Shown piece by piece: positions 1 through 5,730 of a stretch of DNA of 8,696 nt; within the stretch, counting starts at the first letter, position 1; the number at the start of each line of letters is the position of its first letter. Position numbers and translations under genes: made by a program. The DNA is from UBA1672 sp964015995. Its GTDB lineage: Bacteria; Pseudomonadota; Alphaproteobacteria; Micavibrionales; Micavibrionaceae. The stretch spans positions 1-8,696 of the forward strand of contig CAXHFH010000095.1 in assembly GCA_964015995.1 (NCBI GenBank). The letters are read 5' to 3'. The notes below the pieces were generated by a model. That model saw only the letters and a list, made by a program, of their open reading frames with translations, was not told the origin of the DNA and made no database searches.

Positions 1-45
1 GATACTCAGACGTCTCGTGGGCTCGGAGATGTGTATAAGAGACAG
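1..45 (+). other. Nextera Read 2 transposon adapter (sequencing artefact)
   Basis: Bases 12-45 match the 34-nt Illumina Nextera transposase Read 2 adapter from memory, and 27-45 is the 19-bp Tn5 mosaic end. Bases 1-3 fit the tail of the P7 primer, and bases 4-11 then occupy the place of an 8-nt i7 index. This is library DNA left on the end of the contig. It must not be read as a promoter or a mobile element. Confidence 0.97.
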
Positions 46-124
46 TCATTAACGTCACAGAAACAGACACATAAAACAGCAACTTTGAAGAAACAGAATT
101 TAAGAAAGTAAAAGGAGAAAGACC

Positions 125-1870
125 ATGGGACTATTCGGAGCATTATTTACAGGAGTGTCGGCATTAACCGCACAAGCGCAAAATACCGCGATTATCTCCA
201 ACAATATCGCGAACATTAACACGACAGGGTTTAAGCGCTCGGAAGCAGCCTTCTTTTCTCTGGTGACAACAGAAGGTAACTCAGCACTTTATTCCCCCGG
301 ATCAGTAACCGCCACCCGCCTGCAACAAGTTAGCGAACAGGGCAGCTTGATTCAATCATCATCCGGAACAGATGCTTCAGTCTCAGGAAATGGCTTCTTT
401 GCCGTAAAACGTGACTCTGATGACTCCGCCCTAAGCGAGTTCTTATACACGCGGAACGGGCAATTCGCAGAAGATTCACAAGGGTTTTTAAGAAACTCTG
501 CAGGATTTTTCCTTTATGGCTGGCCAATTGACCAAACTGGCGCATTACCGACCAACCAAGGGGATCTGGATTCTCTGGTACCTATTGATGTCGCCTTTGT
601 TGGCGGCTTAACACGCCCGACGAATAATGCAGAACTCTCGGTTAATCTGGATTCTGGTGAAGTTGACACAATATTGGCCAATGTTGGTACGATTGCGGCT
701 GACTTTACACGAAGCCTGACTGTGTATGATTCATTAGGCAATCCACAGCCATTAACATTTGAATACACGAAAACTTACGGCCCACAAGCAACCCACCCCA
801 GCACACGAACATCACTGTCATCCACCGATGAAATGGTGATTGATCTTGGCTTGGCCGATGGTGATCAGTTTACGATTGATGTTGATGGTGGCGGTGCAAG
901 AACATACCAAATCAGCGCCATTGACGGTGCGCCACTTCCGGTTGGTGTGGATGCCATGATCTTTGATCTTGGTGACCTTATTGATGATATCAATAACAAT
1001 GTGACCAACTTATCGGCCTTTTTGGGCAACGATGGCGAGATTGTTTTCCAACACGATGATTTCGTTTTGGGCACGGAAAACTTCGCAATAGCAGATATTG
1101 GTGGAGGCGCGGCCCTCGCATCTCTTGGCTTTACACCGGCAACCTATACGTCTGACAACCTAAGCGGCGGTACGTTTTCGAACGGTTTACCGACAGACAC
1201 ACCACCATACAGCACGGGCAACTACCCTACCCTGCAATCATTACCGGGTGCATCAACATATAATTCACGTGGATGGTGGAACATCACAGTGCGTGATCCA
1301 AACGACAACGAACTGTCTTCAGGTCTTATAAATTTCAACGGTGACGGTACAATCAACGCCCTTGAAGATGTTGATGGCAATATTGACATTGATTTACCAT
1401 TGATTGATTGGAATAACGGGTCTGAGGTTCAAACGATAGCCGTTGATATAGAGCGTTTTAGTCAATTCTCTAGTGATTACACTGTTTTGTTCTCTGACCA
1501 AGATGGCGCCGAGTTAGGCCTACGTTCAGGTATCGAAATTGATAGAGACGGCTTTGTAATCGCCCAATTCTCGAACGGCGCAAGCTCTGTCCTCTACAAG
1601 CTTCCGCTTGTAACATTTGCCAATCCAAACGGCTTGGCAGAGGAATCCGGCACAGCCTACACAGAAACCGAAGATTCCGGTGAAGAAAACCTCCGCGAAG
1701 TCGGTACAGGTGGTGCAGGCTTTATTGAGGCCTCTACACTGGAAAATTCAAATGTTGATCTGGCAGATGAGTTTGCCCTTCTGATTGTGGCACAACGTGC
1801 TTATTCAGCAGGAACAAAGGTTATCAACACAGTGGACCAAATGACACAGGAGCTACTGCAGTTGAGATAA
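125..1870 (+). CDS. flgE: Flagellar hook protein FlgE
   Basis: FlgE builds the curved hook, the universal joint between rod and filament outside the outer membrane. The protein is 581 aa. Residues 1-45 hold the conserved rod/hook/filament N-terminus with the NNIANINTTGFKRSEAAF signature. SGNGFFAV follows at about 87-94. The C-terminal third has the family pattern: a QDG at 459-461, LYKLPLVTFANPNGL near 490-504, and the closing helix with LENSNVDLADEF and QRAYSAGTKVI (about 539-568). Many family members are near 400 aa. The extra length lies mostly between residues 220 and 380, where 247-337 looks like a surface domain related to flagellin IN modules. I see no cysteine, as is usual for type III exported axial proteins. 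The ATG at 125 has an AAAGGAG at 111-117, seven bases upstream. The gene upstream is outside the contig, so its operon is unknown; three hairpins and an intrinsic terminator follow it. Confidence 0.96.
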   Translation: MGLFGALFTGVSALTAQAQNTAIISNNIANINTTGFKRSEAAFFSLVTTEGNSALYSPGSVTATRLQQVSEQGSLIQSSSGTDASVSGNGFFAVKRDSDDSALSEFLYTRNGQFAEDSQGFLRNSAGFFLYGWPIDQTGALPTNQGDLDSLVPIDVAFVGGLTRPTNNAELSVNLDSGEVDTILANVGTIAADFTRSLTVYDSLGNPQPLTFEYTKTYGPQATHPSTRTSLSSTDEMVIDLGLADGDQFTIDVDGGGARTYQISAIDGAPLPVGVDAMIFDLGDLIDDINNNVTNLSAFLGNDGEIVFQHDDFVLGTENFAIADIGGGAALASLGFTPATYTSDNLSGGTFSNGLPTDTPPYSTGNYPTLQSLPGASTYNSRGWWNITVRDPNDNELSSGLINFNGDGTINALEDVDGNIDIDLPLIDWNNGSEVQTIAVDIERFSQFSSDYTVLFSDQDGAELGLRSGIEIDRDGFVIAQFSNGASSVLYKLPLVTFANPNGLAEESGTAYTETEDSGEENLREVGTGGAGFIEASTLENSNVDLADEFALLIVAQRAYSAGTKVINTVDQMTQELLQLR

Positions 1871-1887
1871 GAACAGATTAGGATATT

Positions 1888-1980
1888 GGGTTCTAGGCAC
1901 GCTACCCGCATCCCTAACCCCTAGAGCTCAGTATCCGATTTATTGTGAACACCTTCATACAGAAGTGTGGGGCTCACAAT
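1888..1980 (+). other. Two hairpins in the flgE 3' untranslated region
   Basis: Hairpin 1 pairs GGGTT (1888-1892) and AGG (1895-1897) with CCT (1913-1915) and AACCC (1916-1920), with a two-base bulge. Hairpin 2 has a perfect 7-bp outer stem, ATTGTGA (1942-1948) with TCACAAT (1974-1980), and an inner stem of CTTC (1953-1956) with GAAG (1962-1965) that is extended past a one-base bulge. Neither is followed by a T-tract, so neither is a terminator. They lie directly before the terminator hairpin. They could stabilise flgE mRNA or belong to a 3'-derived small RNA, but that is inference. Confidence 0.4.
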
Positions 1981-1982
1981 TC

Positions 1983-2035
1983 GGGTGTATCCGGTATAAT
2001 TGCAGAAGCAATAACCGGTGCACCCTTTTTATTTT
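1983..2035 (+). terminator. Intrinsic terminator after flgE
   Basis: A long imperfect stem has three paired blocks: GGGTG (1983-1987) with CACCC (2021-2025), CCGGT (1991-1995) with ACCGG (2014-2018), and ATTGC (1999-2003) with GCAAT (2008-2012). They close on an AGAA loop. TTTTTATTTT (2026-2035) follows at once. This is a classic Rho-independent terminator. It separates flgE transcription from the flagellin gene. Confidence 0.88.
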
Positions 2036-2107
2036 CCCCTTGAAATCACATCGTTTTTTGAAGAAACTTAGTCAAAATACACCATTCACAACATTTTTCG
2101 CGGTATT

Positions 2108-2150
2108 TTAAATTAGTTTAACCTTTTGTTAAATGTTGTGTTATTATTAT
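2108..2150 (+). promoter_or_regulatory. CtrA box and candidate flagellin promoter
   Basis: TTAA-N7-TTAA at 2118-2132 is an exact match to the CtrA consensus of alphaproteobacteria. A third TTAA lies at 2108-2111, ten bases from the first, giving a tandem of half-sites. TATTAT at 2142-2147 or 2145-2150 is a plausible -10, which would place the CtrA box over the -35 region, the usual position where CtrA activates. The site also reads as an inverted repeat, TTTAAC-N5-GTTAAA. I see no sigma-28 or sigma-54 signature here. The start of transcription, near 2155-2160, is inferred. Confidence 0.6.
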
Positions 2151-2161
2151 GGAGTATAAAG

Positions 2162-2192
2162 CTGAAATAGGATTTTTCAGTGTTACAACCTA
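2162..2192 (+). promoter_or_regulatory. Flagellin 5' leader hairpin, possible pseudoknot
   Basis: CTGAAA (2162-2167) pairs perfectly with TTTCAG (2175-2180) around a 7-base loop. The loop bases TAGG (2168-2171) are complementary to CCTA (2189-2192), which touches the Shine-Dalgarno run AGGAAAGGA (2192-2200). An H-type pseudoknot is therefore possible. It sits in the predicted leader about 30 bases before the flagellin ATG. FlbT of Caulobacter acts on flagellin leader mRNA, and flbT lies downstream here, so this is a candidate FlbT target. Only the pairing is seen; the function is inferred. Confidence 0.4.
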
Positions 2193-2207
2193 GGAAAGGA
2201 ACTAACC

Positions 2208-3902
2208 ATGTCTTCAGATATCGTGTTGACGTCTGCTTTACGAAGCAACCTACTATCTCTCCAAAACACTCAAAACCTGATTGACCAAACACAGTTGCGT
2301 TTGGCCACTGGATTGAAGGTGAACTCTGCATTGGACAATCCGTCCAACTTCTTCGCAGCACAAAGCCTTGATAACCGCGCAGGTGACCTTACAAGACTTC
2401 TCGATGGTATTTCACAATCCATCAGAACGATTGAGGAAGCTGATAACGGTATTACCGCTCTAACAAACCTCGTAGAGCAGGCTGAATCAGTTGCAATCGA
2501 AGCCCAATCCGAAGCAAGAACTGCAGAAGGCTTTGCCCTTATTCGCGGTACAGAAGATCTTCGTGGGATCAACCTTACAGCAGACCTTGCTGAATTCGCA
2601 GGTGGTGAGAGCTTTTCAATTATCGTTGAAGAAGCTGATGGCTCTGCCACAGCTAACCCAACTGTAACCAACCCTGCAGCAACAGTAACTCTTGCTGCGA
2701 ACGATACAGTCGATAACATTGTGGCTCAGATCAACTCTGATACAAACAATGACGATTTAATTCGCGCTAGTGTAACATCAGGTGGTCAATTGCAAATTGA
2801 ATCACTTGTTGATGGCGCTGCTATTCGTATCCAAGACTCCGCCAACTCAGGCGCGGCCGGTACTGAATTCGACTTTGCTGGCTTCACAGCAATTGGTCTT
2901 GGCGATTTCGTTCAAGCTGAAAACAATGATGCTGGTGGTACTGCGGCGATCCGTTACGGTGGTACAGCAATTGCCGGTAGTACATTGAAATCAAACCGCG
3001 CTTTGGTAGCCTCTCAGGTTAATTCAAACTACGTTGCATCCGCAACATTGAACGACGCTGGTTTTCTGACAACTGGTGCCGCAGGTACAGATGAATTGAT
3101 CATTCGCGTTAATGTCGATGATACATCAAGCGCTGACATTACTGTGGATCAAGGTACGACCATTCAGGAATTAATCGACAACATCAACAACGACTCTAGT
3201 GTTGGTTCTCTTGTAACAGCATCCTTTAACACTGATACAGGTGAACTTGAGATTCTAGCCGGTAACGACATTGGCACACTTGAGATCGAGTACGAAGATG
3301 TAAGTGGTACAGCCAACCCGAACTTCGCATTTGGTACAAATGCTGGTGACGGTGCGATTGCTACCGCAGGTGACGTTAACTCTGAACGCTTCACATTTGT
3401 TGGTACAAGTGTTGACCTCGAACAGTTCGAATCTGACTTTAACAACATCAGAGAGCAAATCGATGGTATCGTTGAAGATGCAGAATATCGCGGCGTTAAC
3501 CTTCTTGGTGGTGACGATCTTATTACATTCTTTAACGAAGATCGTGACAACTCACTAACCACGCAGGGTGTTGATTTCTCTGCAAACGGTTTGGGTATTG
3601 CCGAGGGCGCATTCACAACAACAGCTTCGATCCAGTTATCAATCGATGACATTCGTACAGCTCTTGATGATGTTAGAAACTTCGGTTCATCTATCGCAAA
3701 CGACCTGTCTATCATTCAGACACGCCAAGACTTCACAGAGAAAACAATCAATACTCTGGAAGCCGGTGCCGATGACTTGACCGTGGCAGACCAAAACGAA
3801 GAAGGTGCAAACCTCTTGGCTTTGCAGACACGTCAGACATTGGGTGTTACATCCCTATCATTGGCGTCTCAGTCTCAACAGGCTGTTCTTCGACTATTCT
3901 AA
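2208..3902 (+). CDS. Flagellin, large form with inserted surface modules
   Basis: This is the filament subunit, exported through the flagellar type III apparatus and polymerised beyond the hook. The protein is 564 aa. The N-terminal D0/D1 region, about 1-125, has the Rhodospirillales-like stretch LLSLQNTQNLIDQTQLRLAT and the typical ALDNPSNFFAAQSL. The C-terminal D1/D0 region, about 400-564, ends SLSLASQSQQAVLRLF. The middle, about 126-395, is variable surface and holds two similar modules near 134-212 and 294-363. Each contains a flagellin IN-type stretch: NDTVDNIVAQINSD and GTTIQELIDNINND. Caulobacter flagellins are under 300 aa, so this one is about twice as long. No cysteine is present. 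The ATG at 2208 has AAGGA at 2196-2200, seven bases upstream. The gene is monocistronic, between two terminators, and very likely strongly expressed. The fliC/fljK naming is left open because paralogues may exist elsewhere. Confidence 0.96.
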   Translation: MSSDIVLTSALRSNLLSLQNTQNLIDQTQLRLATGLKVNSALDNPSNFFAAQSLDNRAGDLTRLLDGISQSIRTIEEADNGITALTNLVEQAESVAIEAQSEARTAEGFALIRGTEDLRGINLTADLAEFAGGESFSIIVEEADGSATANPTVTNPAATVTLAANDTVDNIVAQINSDTNNDDLIRASVTSGGQLQIESLVDGAAIRIQDSANSGAAGTEFDFAGFTAIGLGDFVQAENNDAGGTAAIRYGGTAIAGSTLKSNRALVASQVNSNYVASATLNDAGFLTTGAAGTDELIIRVNVDDTSSADITVDQGTTIQELIDNINNDSSVGSLVTASFNTDTGELEILAGNDIGTLEIEYEDVSGTANPNFAFGTNAGDGAIATAGDVNSERFTFVGTSVDLEQFESDFNNIREQIDGIVEDAEYRGVNLLGGDDLITFFNEDRDNSLTTQGVDFSANGLGIAEGAFTTTASIQLSIDDIRTALDDVRNFGSSIANDLSIIQTRQDFTEKTINTLEAGADDLTVADQNEEGANLLALQTRQTLGVTSLSLASQSQQAVLRLF

Positions 3903-3948
3903 TCACCCCAATAAGGGCATTAGAAACCATAATTATTCAAATAAAAGC

Positions 3949-3981
3949 GAGCGGGAAAAGAAATTTTCCGCTCCTTTTTTT
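3949..3981 (+). terminator. Intrinsic terminator after flagellin
   Basis: GAGCGG (3949-3954) pairs with CCGCTC (3968-3973), and AAAA (3956-3959) pairs with TTTT (3964-3967). G3955 is the only bulge and the loop is GAAA. Seven Ts follow at 3975-3981. This is a strong Rho-independent terminator 46 bases past the flagellin stop. It separates flagellin from flbT-flaF. Confidence 0.92.
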
Positions 3982-3982
3982 G

Positions 3983-4079
3983 CTTTTTAAACTGACTTTT
4001 TAAGCCTTCCTTTACCTGGCTTTTGTATGATAATGTAATTGATATCCATACTGCAGAAAGCGGTTGTTATAAGAAAGGA
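3983..4079 (+). promoter_or_regulatory. flbT upstream region, candidate promoter
   Basis: The upstream terminator implies that flbT-flaF has its own promoter here. TATGATAAT at 4026-4034 offers a -10 (TATGAT or GATAAT), but I find no good -35 at 16-18 bases. An 8-bp direct repeat, CTTTTTAA, occurs at 3983-3990 and again at 3996-4003, with a 13-bp period. Its two TTAA cores are nine bases apart, so it is not a consensus CtrA box. The Shine-Dalgarno is AAAGGA at 4074-4079. Confidence 0.3.
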
Positions 4080-4087
4080 AGAATTCC

Positions 4088-4474
4088 ATGGCTCTCGTTA
4101 TCGACTTAAAACCTCAAGAAAAAATTCTCATCGGTGAGGCTGTTATTACAAACAGCTCCAATCGCACACGCCTTCACATCGCGGGCGATGCACCGATCAT
4201 TCGTGAAAAAGACATTATGCGTGAGGAAGACACGGATAGTCCGTGTAAAAAAGTGTATTTCCTTATTCAGTGTATGTACATTTCACGCAATCCGAAGGAA
4301 TATCATGATCGCTACTTTAATCTTGTAAACGAAGTACAAAAAGCGTCCCCTTCAAGCGCAATCTTCTTCATGCAAATCAACGAACAAATCATAGCCGGCA
4401 CATATTATAAGGCCATGAAGCTTGCCCAACAATTAATCGAACATGAGCGGGAGCTGCTTGAAAATGTCTCATAA
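4088..4474 (+). CDS. flbT: FlbT, post-transcriptional regulator of flagellin
   Basis: FlbT is a cytoplasmic RNA-level regulator of alphaproteobacteria. In Caulobacter it associates with the flagellin mRNA leader and lowers its stability until hook assembly is complete; in some other genera its homologue promotes flagellin expression instead. The protein is 128 aa, near the usual length. Family features are the start MALVIDLKP, the GEAVITN at 16-22, DAPIIREKDIM at 34-44, VYFLIQCMYIS at 56-66, and the C-terminal INEQIIAGTYYKAMKLAQQLI at 97-117. The start has AAAGGA at 4074-4079, eight bases before the ATG. It lies 185 bases after flagellin and overlaps flaF by 11 bases, the classic pairing. Confidence 0.95.
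   Translation: MALVIDLKPQEKILIGEAVITNSSNRTRLHIAGDAPIIREKDIMREEDTDSPCKKVYFLIQCMYISRNPKEYHDRYFNLVNEVQKASPSSAIFFMQINEQIIAGTYYKAMKLAQQLIEHERELLENVS
4449..4453 (+). promoter_or_regulatory. flaF ribosome binding site inside flbT
   Basis: GGGAG lies ten bases before the ATG at 4464, within the last codons of flbT. The earlier in-frame ATG at 4443 has no such site, so this favours 4464 as the flaF start. The overlap suggests translational coupling. Confidence 0.55.
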
Positions 4475-4928
4475 TAAAAACAATCCATACGCTCAGGCCG
4501 CTGGTGCTTATGATACAAACGCACAAGCCAACGCAGGTAATCAAAGAGAGCTCGAAGCACGCGTCTTACTGAAGTCCAACCGCATGTTGCAACAACTCAT
4601 CGATGGTTGGGATGATCGCCCGAAGGATCTGCTGGAGGAAACACTCAAATATAACCGTCAAGTCTGGATGCTCTTTTATGATACGGCACTAGAAAATAAG
4701 GATGGTGATCGCCCGAACGACCTACGAAGCAACATCGTCAATCTCGCGAATTTTATTTTCAAACGTGAAATGGAAATTATGGCCAATCCTCAAAAAGAGA
4801 AACTCGACATTCTTATAAACATCAATCGTGAAATCTCTGCCGGCCTGATGATTAATCAAGAAAATGAGACAACGCCGGAACCTGTGAAAGAAAACGCACA
4901 GCACGAAAAAACTGATATTTCCGGATAA
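4464..4928 (+). CDS. flaF: FlaF, flagellin synthesis regulator
   Basis: FlaF works with FlbT in alphaproteobacteria: it is needed for flagellin synthesis or secretion, opposing FlbT in Caulobacter. From the ATG at 4464 the protein is 154 aa. It begins MSHNKNNPYAQAAGAYDT, which matches the NAYA-type start of the family. The helical core runs about 28-128, with the conserved NRQVWMLFYD at 64-73, NDLRSNIVNLANFI at 85-98 and INREISAGL at 120-128. Residues 129-154 form a polar, Glu-rich tail beyond the usual end of the family. An ATG seven codons upstream, at 4443, is in frame but lacks a ribosome site and would add an atypical leader. The gene overlaps flbT by 11 bases. Its stop is 19 bases from the stop of the minus-strand gene, with no convincing terminator between. 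Confidence 0.92.
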   Translation: MSHNKNNPYAQAAGAYDTNAQANAGNQRELEARVLLKSNRMLQQLIDGWDDRPKDLLEETLKYNRQVWMLFYDTALENKDGDRPNDLRSNIVNLANFIFKREMEIMANPQKEKLDILININREISAGLMINQENETTPEPVKENAQHEKTDISG

Positions 4929-4947
4929 TAACTAATTTGAAAATTAT

Positions 4948-5421
4948 TTAGGCAAGGACACTTACGCCGGCAGACTGGCCAGCTTGCCCTGACTGTGCGC
5001 CTGTCGATAAAGCGGCAATCGCAATTTGCGGCGATGGTAATGATGAATTAGATGCCTGACTAGACGTAACATCCTGAAGTGTCACAACGTTAGACTGCTG
5101 CGGAGCAGCCTGTTGTGCTTGTGGCTGTTGCTGACGCTGCTGCAGATCAACACTCTCTTGCGCATCTTGCGCGCGTCTTAACTGCGCCAAACGACTTTGC
5201 GTCGGGAATTGCTGTTGAACATCACCAGTTTCAGAATCACGAATTTGAAGCACGGCTGTATCAAAATCAAGATCAACCGATATATAAGGCGAAACAAACG
5301 GAGCCTGCGGCACGGATGGCGCACCCTCAGGCAAAGGCGGTGGAGCCGTATTGGCTGACCGCACCGCTGCATCTCGCGATACAGCTACATTTGCTATTGT
5401 AGAATTAACCGCTTCAATCAT
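4948..5421 (-). CDS. Small Q-rich FlaG-like protein, uncharacterised
   Basis: I do not recognise this with certainty. The 157-aa protein has no signal peptide or membrane segment. The residue 15-40 region is rich in Ala and Pro. The core at 42-75, from FVSPYISVDLDFD to ETGDVQQQFPT, has the strand-turn-strand DSETGDVxxQFP pattern. That resembles FlaG (DxETGEVxRQIP), a small flagellar protein affecting filament length in some bacteria. A Gln-rich, coiled or disordered stretch follows at 84-109, then a Ser/Ala/Gln-rich tail. The start is the ATG at 5421, with AGGG at 5433-5430 eight bases upstream. A TTG at 5454 is possible but adds residues with no family look. It is convergent with flaF and divergent from fliF. 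Location supports a flagellar role; FlaG identity is inferred from a short motif. Confidence 0.65.
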   Translation of the reverse strand: MIEAVNSTIANVAVSRDAAVRSANTAPPPLPEGAPSVPQAPFVSPYISVDLDFDTAVLQIRDSETGDVQQQFPTQSRLAQLRRAQDAQESVDLQQRQQQPQAQQAAPQQSNVVTLQDVTSSQASNSSLPSPQIAIAALSTGAQSGQAGQSAGVSVLA

Positions 5422-5730
5422 GAGCGTAACCCTAACCTTTCTACATTTTGCCAAATCCGTTAAAAATGCAATAATCGGAAATTTGACATACTACCCTACT
5501 ATCATGATACATAATTATTACCATAAAGTCAATAAAACCACTGAAAATGCTAAAGAAAACAGAAAAAGAGCGTTTTTAACTTTGGGATTTGCCAGAATAC
5601 AAAAACTACAGTACCTTATGCGGTGTGTTTATGGCGAATCACCCCCTCGTCTTATGCACATTTTTTGTGTTATACTAGACGTTACTCCGACCTTCCATGG
5701 AGTTCTAACGTGTTGTAAAAGGCCATCGTC
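5422..5730. promoter_or_regulatory. Divergent intergenic region between FlaG-like gene and fliF
   Basis: This 309-bp stretch is AT-rich and holds no credible gene. It must promote fliF to the right and the FlaG-like gene to the left. For fliF, TATACT at 5671-5676 is a good -10, about 55 bases before the start codon, but the -35 is weak. A TTAAC at 5576-5580 is a CtrA half-site without a partner at the right spacing. One GANTC site (GAATC, 5636-5640), the CcrM methylation target in alphaproteobacteria, lies just upstream of the putative -35; one such site is expected by chance at this length. No sigma-54 or clear sigma-28 element is visible. Confidence 0.4.
5717..5722 (+). promoter_or_regulatory. 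fliF ribosome binding site deciding a GTG start
   Basis: AAAAGG ends eight bases before the GTG at 5731. The next in-frame ATG, at residue 19, falls inside the first membrane segment, so the GTG is the likely start. Confidence 0.6.

Noticed and set aside
27..45. Tn5 mosaic end taken as a native transposon end
   Set aside because: It is part of the complete Nextera adapter and is matched by adapter sequence at the other end, so it comes from library preparation.
46..111. Short open frame before flgE ending in TAA at 109-111, possibly the tail of an upstream gene
   Set aside because: The 21 codons show no recognisable C-terminus, and a 5' leader explains the stretch equally well.
1331..1384. 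EF-hand or dockerin-like acidic motif in FlgE (NFNGDGTINALEDVDGN)
   Set aside because: FlgE proteins normally have an F-x-x-D/N-G-T turn at this place. The acidic residues alone do not support a calcium site.
2270..2719. Open frame of 149 codons antisense to flagellin
   Set aside because: It lies opposite a strongly supported flagellin region, has a Ser/Arg/Val-rich composition typical of an antisense shadow, and shows no family motif.
3164..3715. Open frame of 183 codons antisense to flagellin
   Set aside because: Longest antisense frame in the window, but again Ser-rich, with no ribosome site or recognisable domain. It is a shadow of the flagellin codons.
4929..4950. AT-only inverted repeat between the flaF and FlaG-like stops as a bidirectional terminator
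   Set aside because: The pairing is short, made only of A and T with mismatches, and has no GC-rich stem, so it is too weak to call.
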